From DATEAV01 sp964513155 (GTDB lineage: Bacteria > Chloroflexota > Anaerolineae > Anaerolineales > E44-bin32), in contig CAZEMA010000029.1 of the NCBI GenBank assembly GCA_964513155.1, positions 1-25,568 on the forward strand: a stretch of 25,568 bases of DNA, read 5' to 3'. A model generated the notes under the pieces. The model ran no database searches, was not told the origin of the DNA, and worked only from the letters and a program-made list of their open reading frames with translations. This document shows positions 15,257-21,467 of the stretch, in pieces (positions within the stretch are counted from its first letter, which is position 1; every line of letters starts with the position of its first letter). Both the position numbers and the translations under genes were made by a program.

Positions 15257-15355
15257 GCCCAACAACTCGATGGAGCCGACCCGGCCAGTGCGGCGAATCG
15301 GGTGTAATGTAGGTTCGAAGGGCTGGCCGGGCAGCTGAGCTCGAGCCCGTTGGGT
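15257..15355 (+). other. attC site 1
   Basis: The inverse core GCCCAAC (15257-15263) and core GTTGGGT (15349-15355) are perfect matches to RYYYAAC and GTTRRRY and complementary at six of seven positions. The arms continue the stem: ACTCGATGGAGCCGACCCGG on the left pairs imperfectly with CCGGGCAGCTGAGCTCGAG on the right, resembling the 60-bp element of aadA1. The central loop is about 35 bases. This is the clearest attC in the window. Confidence 0.85.
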
Positions 15356-15382
15356 GGCCATTAGCTGCCAGGAGAATCGACG

Positions 15383-15805
15383 ATGTTGTATGAACCGGTG
15401 AAGGACGTTGGCCTTTCGGCTGTTGGCCTGCAGTATGGTTTGGTCTGGGCCGCATTCGCCTTTGTGGTGACTGTGTTGCTCGAAGCCCTGTTGATGAGGC
15501 GCTACCTCGAGACGAGCTGGTCCATGAGTCTCCGCCTTTCTTTCGGCATGAACGTAATCTCCACTGGCCTCGGCATTCCGATCGCCGTGATAGGGTTCGC
15601 GTCGTTGCCGCTCTTCATATGGGTGATCGTCTCCTACCTCTTGACGGTCCCGCTGGAGCTTCTGGTATTGCGCGCGACGTGGAAGACGCCAACCCCCACC
15701 TCACGACTGTTTCGCTTCGTCGCTTTTGCGAATCTCGCCAGCTACTGCTGCGTTTTCGTCTTGCCCTGGGCTGCAATCAGTGTTTACTCCTTGCGCGCTG
15801 CGTAG
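15383..15805 (+). CDS. Cassette 2: small membrane protein, unknown
   Basis: The protein is 140 residues, ATG 15383 with AGGAGA eight bases upstream and 28 bases after the attC1 core, typical cassette spacing. Four hydrophobic segments are seen: GLVWAAFAFVVTVLLEALLM, LGIPIAVIGFASLPLFIWVI joined to VSYLLTVPLELLVL, and FVAFANLASYCCVFVLPWAA. The loops are short and carry Arg residues consistent with the positive-inside rule. There are no known motifs. It is unrelated in sequence to cassette 1, which fits capture from a different source. Confidence 0.8.
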   Translation: MLYEPVKDVGLSAVGLQYGLVWAAFAFVVTVLLEALLMRRYLETSWSMSLRLSFGMNVISTGLGIPIAVIGFASLPLFIWVIVSYLLTVPLELLVLRATWKTPTPTSRLFRFVAFANLASYCCVFVLPWAAISVYSLRAA

Positions 15806-15858
15806 ACCGCCGGTGGGCTCGTGCTCACCAACCTTGATTATGGTCAGCCGACAGGGCC

Positions 15859-15920
15859 GTCTAACAGTGTAGACTCGTCTTCAATGACCGGTTGAACGCG
15901 GCTGAACCCCACCGTTCGGC
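15859..15920 (+). other. attC site 2
   Basis: The inverse core GTCTAAC (15859-15865) pairs with the imperfect core GTTCGGC (15914-15920). The arms share AAC-x-GTG near the outside, and TTCAA pairs with TTGAA near the tip, leaving a 7-base loop TGACCGG. Length 62 bases is canonical. The core deviates from GTTRRRY at one base, so the call is moderate. Confidence 0.6.
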
Positions 15921-15951
15921 GGCGCGATGTCCCCCAAGGAGGGTGGGTTCC

Positions 15952-16449
15952 ATGAAGGCCGTCGTCGTGTACGAATCCCTATGGGGCAATACCGCCGCCA
16001 TCGCTCGTGCGATCGCAGAAGGGATCGGGCCGGAGGCACGAGCACTCTCCACCGCCAAGGCTACTGGCGAGGCGATAGCGGGAGTGGACCTGCTGGTGGC
16101 CGGTGCGCCGGTGATTGCCTTCGCGCTCCCTTCCGACCAGATACGAGAGAACATAGCCGACAATCCAGGGAAGGCGCCGTCGCCGCCCGATCTTACGCAC
16201 CCGTCGATGCGCTCGTGGCTCGACGCGCTACCCGAGGGGCACGGCCTCTCGGCGGCGTTTGAGACGCGCCTCCGCTTCTCGCCGGGAGGCGCCACGCCGA
16301 GGATCGAACGAGGGCTGGAGCGTGCGGGATATCGCCCGATAGCGAAGGCACACCGCTTCATCGTGAAGGGGGCGTACGGGCCGCTTCGCGAGGGCGAGGT
16401 TGAGCGGGCCCGCCTGTGGGGAGTCGAGCTCGCGGGCGCGATGCGCTGA
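15952..16449 (+). CDS. Cassette 3: flavodoxin-domain protein
   Basis: The protein is 165 residues. ATG 15952 follows AAGGAGG and starts exactly at the first beta strand. It opens MKAVVVYESLWGNTAAIARA, a flavodoxin FMN phosphate-binding loop (YESLWGNT, residues 7-14), then VDLLVAGAPVIAFALPS, the second FMN loop region. The C-terminal half (HRFIVKGAYGPLREGEVERA, RLWGVELA) matches the last helix of flavodoxin-like proteins. It probably binds FMN as an electron carrier or NAD(P)H-quinone reductase-like protein; the partner is unknown. It lies between attC2 and attC3. Confidence 0.85.
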   Translation: MKAVVVYESLWGNTAAIARAIAEGIGPEARALSTAKATGEAIAGVDLLVAGAPVIAFALPSDQIRENIADNPGKAPSPPDLTHPSMRSWLDALPEGHGLSAAFETRLRFSPGGATPRIERGLERAGYRPIAKAHRFIVKGAYGPLREGEVERARLWGVELAGAMR

Positions 16450-16461
16450 CACACCAGCCGT

Positions 16462-16570
16462 AGGCAACTCCCTTCGCGCCTCGTAGCGTCGCCGAATGAC
16501 TCGCTGCAGCTGGCCCACAGGGTTGCTCGCCTGCGCCGCAGGTGTCGGGAGACCAGGAAGGCCGTTGGGC
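16462..16570 (+). other. attC site 3 (long type)
   Basis: The core GTTGGGC (16564-16570) is perfect. The inverse core AGGCAAC (16462-16468) keeps the essential AAC. Left arm AACTCCCTTC pairs with GAAGGCCGTT on the right after two mismatches. The right arm contains CGCAGGTGTCGGGAGACCAG, a sequence that recurs in nearly the same form in the sites ending at 20564, 21275, 24981 and at the window edge. The 109-base length places it in the long class. Confidence 0.75.
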
Positions 16571-16605
16571 GGCGGGTTGCCTACGGGGCCGCGTTCTAGG
16601 TCAAC

Positions 16606-17229
16606 ATGAAACTCTGCCCCAAGATAATCCTTGAAGGAACCCGGCTCACGCACAAGACCGACATAGCGTTTGCGCTTAACGAGCATCCACGCATCGTAGG
16701 TCCCCGCATGTACCGATACCACTCCCCCCTCATCTCTGCCGAGTGGTGCGGCTTCACAGAGTTCCCTTGGGGCCGGGGCCTGATCAACTTCGAGCCCGAT
16801 GAAGAGCCAATGGCGATGGAGACGTACAGGACGTGGGCCAGGTTGTTCCAGTTGCTCCGCTACTACTCTTGGATCGTCGACCGCTTCCACATCTCCACGA
16901 AGGTCTACCAACGGATGCACCGCGGGAGGGAATGCGATTTCGGTTGGCTGGAGCGGACTCTGCAAGAACTTGGTTTCCGGCTTGTTTTCTGCACGCGGGC
17001 TCCTGAGACGTTTGTCGAGGCGAGGGCTGATCGGATCAAGGTCTCGGGCAATCCGTCGCAATACGACAACCTGCAGGTCTTTGTCGCGGAGCAGGAGACG
17101 ATGGCCCAGCTCATCGAAGAGTCGCTACTTCCCTCTCTAAGGCTAGACGTGTCTGATGGCAACATACCGAAGGCGGTGGAATCAATCGCCGAATGGCTGG
17201 AAGAGACGGGCGGGCTCTCCCAGCCCTAG
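16606..17229 (+). CDS. Cassette 4: P-loop protein resembling thymidylate/deoxynucleoside kinases
   Basis: The protein is 207 residues. It begins with a strand and an altered Walker A, ILEGTRLTHKTDIAFAL (GTRLTHKT, residues 11-18, where the usual GK is HK). WIVDRFHISTKVYQRMH matches the DR(H/S) segment of thymidylate and deoxynucleoside kinases, and FVEARADRIK sits where their lid arginines are. FRLVFCTRAPETF is a further core strand. It probably phosphorylates a nucleotide or similar small molecule, but the altered P-loop makes activity uncertain. No strong ribosome site precedes ATG 16606, which starts 36 bases after the attC3 core. Confidence 0.75.
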   Translation: MKLCPKIILEGTRLTHKTDIAFALNEHPRIVGPRMYRYHSPLISAEWCGFTEFPWGRGLINFEPDEEPMAMETYRTWARLFQLLRYYSWIVDRFHISTKVYQRMHRGRECDFGWLERTLQELGFRLVFCTRAPETFVEARADRIKVSGNPSQYDNLQVFVAEQETMAQLIEESLLPSLRLDVSDGNIPKAVESIAEWLEETGGLSQP

Positions 17230-17238
17230 CAAGACGCC

Positions 17239-17297
17239 GTCTAGCAGCTCGCTGCGGTCCATCTGCTCACGCGTGTACGTGGACGTCGAGGGCCGCC
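17239..17297 (+). other. Degenerate attC site 4
   Basis: Stem symmetry is kept: CTCG and GGTCCA on the left face TGGAC and CGAG on the right. Both cores are altered: GTCTAGC (17239-17245) instead of RYYYAAC, and GGCCGCC (17291-17297) where the parallel site at 18103 has GTTAGGC. Loss of AAC and GTT would be expected to block IntI, so cassettes 4 and 5 may be locked together. Confidence 0.5.
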
Positions 17298-17315
17298 ACC
17301 GGGTAAATTGAAGAT

Positions 17316-18035
17316 GTGACCCCCCCTGCAGCTGCCCGCCGGGTCGCGATTCTCGCACCGATGCGATCCGAACTGCGCCCCCTCGTGCGCTTGCTCTCCC
17401 TCACTCGGGAGCGGTCCGGCGACGGCCTTCTCCTGTCGGGCGTGGTCGGCCGGGTCGAAGTCGTCGCCACGACGACGGGCATTGGAACCCGCGCCGCCGC
17501 ACGCACCGCGCAGCGTGTCCTCGACTCCACCCCTGTCGATCATGTCATCGTGGTCGGCATAGCGGGAGGCATCGGACCGACCGTCGACATCGGGGACCTC
17601 GTCGTGCCGGATCTCGTCATCGATCTATCGAGCGGCACGGAGTATCGGCCCTCCCTTCTCGGCCACACCGCGCCCCGAGGAACACTGGTGACATCGGACG
17701 AGTTGCTGGTCGACCAGGACGAGGTCGTACGCCTTGAACGACAGGGCGTCATCGCGATCGACATGGAGACCGCGGCGATCGCCGCGGTCTGTGAGGACCG
17801 GCACTGCCCGTGGTCGGTGTTCCGGGCGATTAGCGACCGCGCCGACGATGGCTCGACTGATTCGGCCGTGTTCGGCTTGGCTGGACCCGACGGCGGCCCC
17901 AACTTTCCTGCCCTCGCGCGCTTCGTCTTGAGCAAGCCGTGGCGCGTTCCGGAGCTGGCCCGCCTCGCCCGCGGCCTGAGGCTCGCCACGAACAGAGCTG
18001 CGTCCGCCGCTGTTAGTGCCCTCGAGAAGATATAG
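17316..18035 (+). CDS. Cassette 5: nucleoside phosphorylase / nucleosidase
   Basis: The protein is 239 residues, GTG start at 17316 with a weak GAAG ahead. It has the PNP/UDP phosphorylase family pattern: VAILAPMRSELRPLVR at the N terminus, VEVVATTTGIGTRAAA, VIVVGIAGGIGPTVDIGDLV, then the substrate-binding MET motif VIAIDMETAAIAAV with Glu151 and the catalytic-region Asp174 in ISDRADD. This resembles 5'-methylthioadenosine/S-adenosylhomocysteine nucleosidase and related hydrolases, which cleave the N-glycosidic bond of purine nucleosides. The exact substrate cannot be read. The C-terminal Arg/Ala-rich helix region is longer than in MTAN. Confidence 0.88.
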   Translation: MTPPAAARRVAILAPMRSELRPLVRLLSLTRERSGDGLLLSGVVGRVEVVATTTGIGTRAAARTAQRVLDSTPVDHVIVVGIAGGIGPTVDIGDLVVPDLVIDLSSGTEYRPSLLGHTAPRGTLVTSDELLVDQDEVVRLERQGVIAIDMETAAIAAVCEDRHCPWSVFRAISDRADDGSTDSAVFGLAGPDGGPNFPALARFVLSKPWRVPELARLARGLRLATNRAASAAVSALEKI

Positions 18036-18053
18036 GCGGCTGGGTGGGCCGCC

Positions 18054-18109
18054 CATGAACTCCCTGCATCGAACCGGCTTCGCTGGCCGCTGATCGTCGA
18101 GCGTTAGGC
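18054..18109 (+). other. attC site 5
   Basis: The core GTTAGGC (18103-18109) is perfect. The left end, CATGAAC (18054-18060), retains AAC only. The central stem CGGC/GCCG around TTCGCTG is clear, and the right arm GTCGAGC is shared with site 4. At 56 bases it is the size of a classical attC. Confidence 0.65.
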
Positions 18110-18154
18110 TGCCATGATGCGCTTGCGGCTCCGGCGCAGCGAGAGAGGGTCACC

Positions 18155-18958
18155 ATGGGCGTCAGATCGGTTCAAGTGAAAGGCGTCCTCCAAAGGAGCC
18201 GCCTGGCCAGCTATGTCATCAATCCGTACACGGGATGTGTACATGGATGCGTGTATTGCTACGCCCGCTTCATGAAACGATTCACGTCTCATTCTGAGGC
18301 CTGGGGGACTTTCCTGGATGCCAAAGTCAATGCTCCTGAGGTATTGAGCGCGGAGTTGGCCCGCAGGCGAGAACCCCTCAAGGAGGAGGTATTCCTTTCC
18401 AGTGTGACCGATCCCTATCAACCACCCGAGAGGAAATACCAACTGACGAGGAGACTGCTAGAAGTGCTGCTGGAGCACCAGGTCCCCATCTCTATCCTCA
18501 CCAAGTCCGACCTGGTGTTGCGCGACATGGACCTGCTCGAACGGTTCGAGTGCTGCACTGTGGGTTTCAGTCTCGCGATGTTGGATGGGGAGCTGGCTCA
18601 CCGGATGGAACCTCGGGCAGCAACCCCAGCGGAGCGTCTCCTGGCATTGCGCACTCTCCGGGACCACGGCATTCGTACCCATGCATTCATCAGCCCTTGC
18701 CTCCCCGGACTCACCGATCTTGACCAGATTGTCGAGGCGGTGTCTGGAAGTGTTGATGAGATCGGGGTGGAAGCCATCAATCCTCATGGCGGGAATTGGC
18801 AAGGGGTGGAGAGGGTGCTGAGGCAACACTACCCTGAGCGTCTGGAGGAATGCCAGTCCCTTTGCAGAGACCAGAGGTACTGGGACTCGATAGAAACACG
18901 AGCCAACCAGCTGGCCAGGCGACACCGGATCCACATGATGGGTTTCTACAGGCACTAG
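18155..18958 (+). CDS. Cassette 6: radical SAM protein, SPL-like family
   Basis: The protein is 267 residues, ATG 18155 with GAGAGGG upstream. INPYTGCVHGCVYCYARFM carries the CxxxCxxC iron-sulfur motif (Cys28, Cys32, Cys35). DAKVNAPEVLSAEL, FLSSVTDPYQPPERKYQLTR and ISILTKSDLVLRDMDLL are hallmarks of the spore-photoproduct-lyase-like/Rv2578c radical SAM group. It should bind a [4Fe-4S] cluster and cleave S-adenosylmethionine to a 5'-deoxyadenosyl radical. True SplB repairs UV damage in spores; this shorter relative has no assigned substrate. The strict cysteine set argues for an active enzyme. Confidence 0.9.
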   Translation: MGVRSVQVKGVLQRSRLASYVINPYTGCVHGCVYCYARFMKRFTSHSEAWGTFLDAKVNAPEVLSAELARRREPLKEEVFLSSVTDPYQPPERKYQLTRRLLEVLLEHQVPISILTKSDLVLRDMDLLERFECCTVGFSLAMLDGELAHRMEPRAATPAERLLALRTLRDHGIRTHAFISPCLPGLTDLDQIVEAVSGSVDEIGVEAINPHGGNWQGVERVLRQHYPERLEECQSLCRDQRYWDSIETRANQLARRHRIHMMGFYRH

Positions 18959-18984
18959 GGTGATCCTGGATCACAACTCGCTGC

Positions 18985-19060
18985 AGCCCCTCCGCTTCGC
19001 TTCCCCCTTCGGGGACCTTCGGCGGGGATGCTGGGGCGGGACGGTGTGCGGTGCGATGCA
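18985..19060. repeat. Partial palindromic repeat next to attC site 6
   Basis: CCCCCTTCGGGGACC forms a short hairpin and is followed by GGGGCGGGACGGTGTGCGG, a variant of module 2 of the intergenic repeats (compare 220-240 and 21211-21232). It lies between the radical SAM gene and attC 6, lengthening that interval. Confidence 0.5.
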
Positions 19061-19068
19061 TGTGTGCC

Positions 19069-19126
19069 GCCCAGCAATCCGTCGCAGCGGACGGCGTTCC
19101 GCCACCGCCGAACCGGAGCGTTGGGC
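19069..19126 (+). other. attC site 6
   Basis: GCCCAGC (19069-19075) and GTTGGGC (19120-19126) form complementary ends with one changed base (AAC to AGC). Inside, TCCG on the left pairs with CGGA on the right, and the tip is a GGCG/CGCC hairpin. At 58 bases it has canonical size and layout. Confidence 0.7.
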
Positions 19127-19240
19127 AGTCTATCCTTCGAAGACGGGAAATCAGGAAATGGGCGTACTCGCATCAAGTGCCGAGAAAGTGATGATGGTTG
19201 TCGCAACCTAGATTAGCGAATGTCGAAAGGAGGGATTCAT

Positions 19241-19699
19241 ATGATCGGGGATTGGATCGACAAGGTAGAGTATCCTCAACTACCCTCCATGACCGACGAG
19301 GAGCTTGGTTCATTCTTCGAACAAGCGCAGTTCGCGAGGCTCGGAACCATCAACGAGGACGGCACCATTCACATTGCCCCGATCTTCTTCAAGTATCATG
19401 AGGGTCAAATCCTCATGGCCACCCAGGACCCCAGCCGGAAGGTCAGGAACATCAAGCGCAACAACAATGTCACCGTCCTAATCGACAACACGGATGTGCC
19501 CTTCAAGGGAGCGTTGGTGTACGGTAGAGCGGAGTTGGACTACGAGGATGTTGTCCGCAAGCGCGTCGCCATCTTCGAGAGGAGACTGTCCCGAGAGGAA
19601 GCCGAGACCTATGCCAGGAGATTGTCATCGAAGTGGAAATGCGTGATCGTCCGCATCACACCGGTCCGCACCGTCTCATTCGATTACTCCAAAGCCTAA
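19241..19699 (+). CDS. Cassette 7: pyridoxamine 5'-phosphate oxidase-like FMN-binding protein
   Basis: The protein is 152 residues. ATG 19241 is chosen because AAAGGAGG ends eight bases before it; an in-frame ATG at 19220 lies ahead of that site. The split-barrel pattern is clear: FFEQAQFARLGTINEDGTIH, IAPIFFKYHEGQILMATQDP, SRKVRNIKRNNNVTVLIDN, then FKGALVYGRAEL and a final strand VIVRITPVRTVSFDY. Members bind FMN or F420 and reduce or oxidise small molecules; some handle heme or xenobiotics. The substrate is not determinable. The PNPOx domain fills the whole protein. Confidence 0.88.
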   Translation: MIGDWIDKVEYPQLPSMTDEELGSFFEQAQFARLGTINEDGTIHIAPIFFKYHEGQILMATQDPSRKVRNIKRNNNVTVLIDNTDVPFKGALVYGRAELDYEDVVRKRVAIFERRLSREEAETYARRLSSKWKCVIVRITPVRTVSFDYSKA

Positions 19700-20006
19700 T
19701 GCCGTAGCTTCAGCCTGGATTGGAGCTGCGTGAGCGGTTAGTCCGAGAGGCCCAATCCACTGTTCGAGATTGGCATTCACGTCTTGGCCCAGAGGATCAG
19801 AACGCCGGCGAACCACTCGCGGGAGGCGACCCGGAAGTCGGCACAATCTGCTGACGAAGCGGTATGATGGGGGGTGCTGGGATCACACTAGGGTGGCCGA
19901 GCCCTGGCGCCTCAGCTCGAAAGCCGTTGGGCCGCTCATTCGCCGCGCACACGCTCACTCTTGACCAGAAGCCACTCTTCTCTGAAGTGATGAGGTTGAT
20001 CACAAC
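19700..20006. other. Inter-cassette gap containing attC 7
   Basis: Besides attC 7 (19750-19932) there is a second GTT at 19737 (GTTAGTC) that might be an older core. Positions 19933-20006 form the short leader of the next gene. No other gene was found. Confidence 0.5.
19750..19932 (+). other. attC site 7 (very long type)
   Basis: GCCCAAT (19750-19756) faces the perfect core GTTGGGC (19926-19932). TTCGAG on the left pairs with CTCGAA on the right at matching distance from the ends, and the right arm GCGCCTCAGCTCGAAAGCC resembles attC1 and classical 60-bp elements. At 183 bases it exceeds most attC sites, so part of the middle may be inserted sequence. Confidence 0.6.
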
Positions 20007-20411
20007 ATGACGAAAACGCCCGCCTCTGTCTCCGCCGCTCTGGTTCTCTTACTCCTCAACGCCCTCGTGTGGTTGGCATTCGCCGTTATTGTGGCAGCCG
20101 GAGTGCACCCATCCATCCCTGGGGGCGACCAGGTCAGGTGGACTATGGCCATCCTTTCACTTCTCACCGCGGGGGTGCTCTCAGGCCTCTACTTCTTCCT
20201 GAGGAAACGCAACAGGGTCGCCTACTACCTTACCTTGGGACTACTCCTCGTCACGTCATTCCTGACCGTGACCGACCAATTCGGGCTCTCGGATCTCATC
20301 GTCCTGATCATCATGGTCGTTCCCCTCGGATTGCTCATCAAGGACCGAGCGTGGTACCTCCAGCGTGAGACGCACCTTCCTGGGCCAGGGTTGAACCACT
20401 CCGGGACATAG
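20007..20411 (+). CDS. Cassette 8: small four-helix membrane protein
   Basis: The protein is 134 residues, ATG 20007 with only a distant GAGG upstream. Four hydrophobic segments: AALVLLLLNALVWLAFAVIV, MAILSLLTAGVLSGLYFFL, VAYYLTLGLLLVTSFLTVT and LIVLIIMVVPLGLLI. A short Arg/Lys-rich loop (RKRNRV) suggests cytoplasmic orientation between helices 2 and 3. The soluble C-terminal tail is about 20 residues. No family is recognised. It lies between attC7 and attC8. Confidence 0.78.
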   Translation: MTKTPASVSAALVLLLLNALVWLAFAVIVAAGVHPSIPGGDQVRWTMAILSLLTAGVLSGLYFFLRKRNRVAYYLTLGLLLVTSFLTVTDQFGLSDLIVLIIMVVPLGLLIKDRAWYLQRETHLPGPGLNHSGT

Positions 20412-20430
20412 GCTGCAGTCCAGGGAATGT

Positions 20431-20564
20431 GCCCAGCGAGGCACCTTGCTCCTTGCTGCAGCTCCGGAGAACCACTAGGGCATTTGGCCAGGGATGTCTC
20501 CCGAAGGACCCTGGGACGGTACGCGGCTGGCGCAGGTGTCGGGAGGTCAAGGAGTGTGTTAGGC
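20431..20564 (+). other. attC site 8 (long type)
   Basis: The core GTTAGGC (20558-20564) is perfect; the inverse core GCCCAGC (20431-20437) has AGC for AAC. The right arm CGCAGGTGTCGGGAGGTCAA is the shared long-type arm, and CCTTG on the left matches CAAGG on the right. A TCTCCCGAAGGACCCTGGGA stretch in the middle resembles the module 1 hairpin of the intergenic repeats. Confidence 0.65.
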
Positions 20565-20628
20565 CGCCTGCAAACGAAGGCTATGTCGAAGTGTCCTCCG
20601 ATTGCTCTTCCACAGAAAGGCACCAGAC

Positions 20629-21090
20629 ATGAACCAACCCATTTCCCGTTTTCACGAAGTCCGTTCCCGGGTTCTCCAAGCCATGCAGCGGTTTCCCGCG
20701 CGGAGTCGCAACGATGTCCTGTTTGGCGAATGGAGCCTTAAGGACGTCGTTGCCCACCTAACAGGATGGGACCAGTACTTCACTTCCATCCTGAGGTGCT
20801 TGGAGACCGGAGAGAAGGCCCCCTTCTGGGGGAACATGACTGATTTCAACAAGGCTTCTGTAGAGAAGAGGAGGGCTTTGCCCTGGAAGGCGGTCTACGA
20901 CGAATTCGTTGCCGCGGGTGACGAATTCATACGCCACTACGGTCAGTTGTCCGAGGCAACTGCAGACACTAGATTCTGGAAGGGGAAGCCCTACACGCCC
21001 GCCAAGATCGTCGAAATCAACATCCACCACTACGCCAAGTCGCACCTTCCAGAGATCGAGAGGAGACTGGCGTCTGTGGCGGGGCAGTAG
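20629..21090 (+). CDS. Cassette 9: DinB / ClbS-DfsB-like four-helix protein
   Basis: The protein is 153 residues from ATG 20629, with AAAGG about ten bases upstream. GEWSLKDVVAHLTGWDQYFT holds His43, and NIHHYAKSHLPEIERRL near the C terminus holds His133, His134 and His139, the spacing of the metal-binding histidines of the DinB fold. Together with the overall length this fits the ClbS/DfsB subgroup, whose founding member ClbS hydrolyses the cyclopropane of colibactin and protects the producer; most relatives are uncharacterised. A detoxification role is therefore plausible but unproven. No biosynthetic genes are nearby. Confidence 0.85.
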   Translation: MNQPISRFHEVRSRVLQAMQRFPARSRNDVLFGEWSLKDVVAHLTGWDQYFTSILRCLETGEKAPFWGNMTDFNKASVEKRRALPWKAVYDEFVAAGDEFIRHYGQLSEATADTRFWKGKPYTPAKIVEINIHHYAKSHLPEIERRLASVAGQ

Positions 21091-21159
21091 GCTGCCCGAA
21101 GTCTCGGTGGAGCTGACCCTCGAAGGTTTGGGGTTCCACGGGGACGATGTCCGCGATGC

Positions 21160-21275
21160 TCCGGGAGGCTCGCCTGCCCTAGCCGCACACGTCTGCCCAG
21201 CGCTCCGTTCGGGCCGGGACGGTGTGCGGCCGCGAAGCGTGCGCAGGTGTCGGGAGGCCAGGGAGGCCATCATGC
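21160..21275 (+). other. Degenerate attC site 9 (long type)
   Basis: CCGCACAC and GTGTGCGG form a perfect inner stem, and CCTGC pairs with GCAGG outside it. The right arm CGCAGGTGTCGGGAGGCCAG is the shared long-type arm, but the expected GTTRRRY at 21269-21275 reads ATCATGC. The middle is nearly identical to repeat copy A (195-240). It is probably inactive, and the left end is uncertain. Confidence 0.45.
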
Positions 21276-21276
21276 G

Positions 21277-21372
21277 CCACTCGCCGCTGACAGTGGCCTC
21301 CAGGATTGCCTCATCGAGTGCCATGTTGTGGGTGCCGCAGGCGGGGTGAAGGGGCAGCGGCAACCGGAAGCA
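21277..21372 (-). pseudogene. Fragment resembling N-terminus of lipoate-protein ligase
   Basis: On the minus strand, GTHNMALDEAILEATVSGE (about 21336-21280) matches the N-terminal signature of the LplA/LipB ligase family (consensus near NMALDEALLEAV). The preceding FRLPLPLHPAC resembles the first strand of such proteins. Nothing further of the family was found on either side, so only about 30 residues remain. It is either a relic of a broken gene or coincidence; the match is good but short. Confidence 0.45.
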
Positions 21373-21467
21373 CGCGGGTGTAGAATGCCCTTGACGGTCT
21401 TCCACGAATGGCGCGGGCCAGGCGGCGATCGGGCCATCGCACACTCTCGACTGCTAGGAGAGGCAGC

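Larger units (their letters stand above)
21091..21467. other. Inter-cassette gap with degenerate attC 9 and gene scrap
   Basis: This gap holds the attC-like palindrome at 21160-21275 and a minus-strand fragment resembling lipoate-protein ligase (21277-21372). The rest, including the 90 bases before the GH13 start, has no recognised gene. A TAGAAT sequence near 21381 lacks a good -35 partner. Confidence 0.5.
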
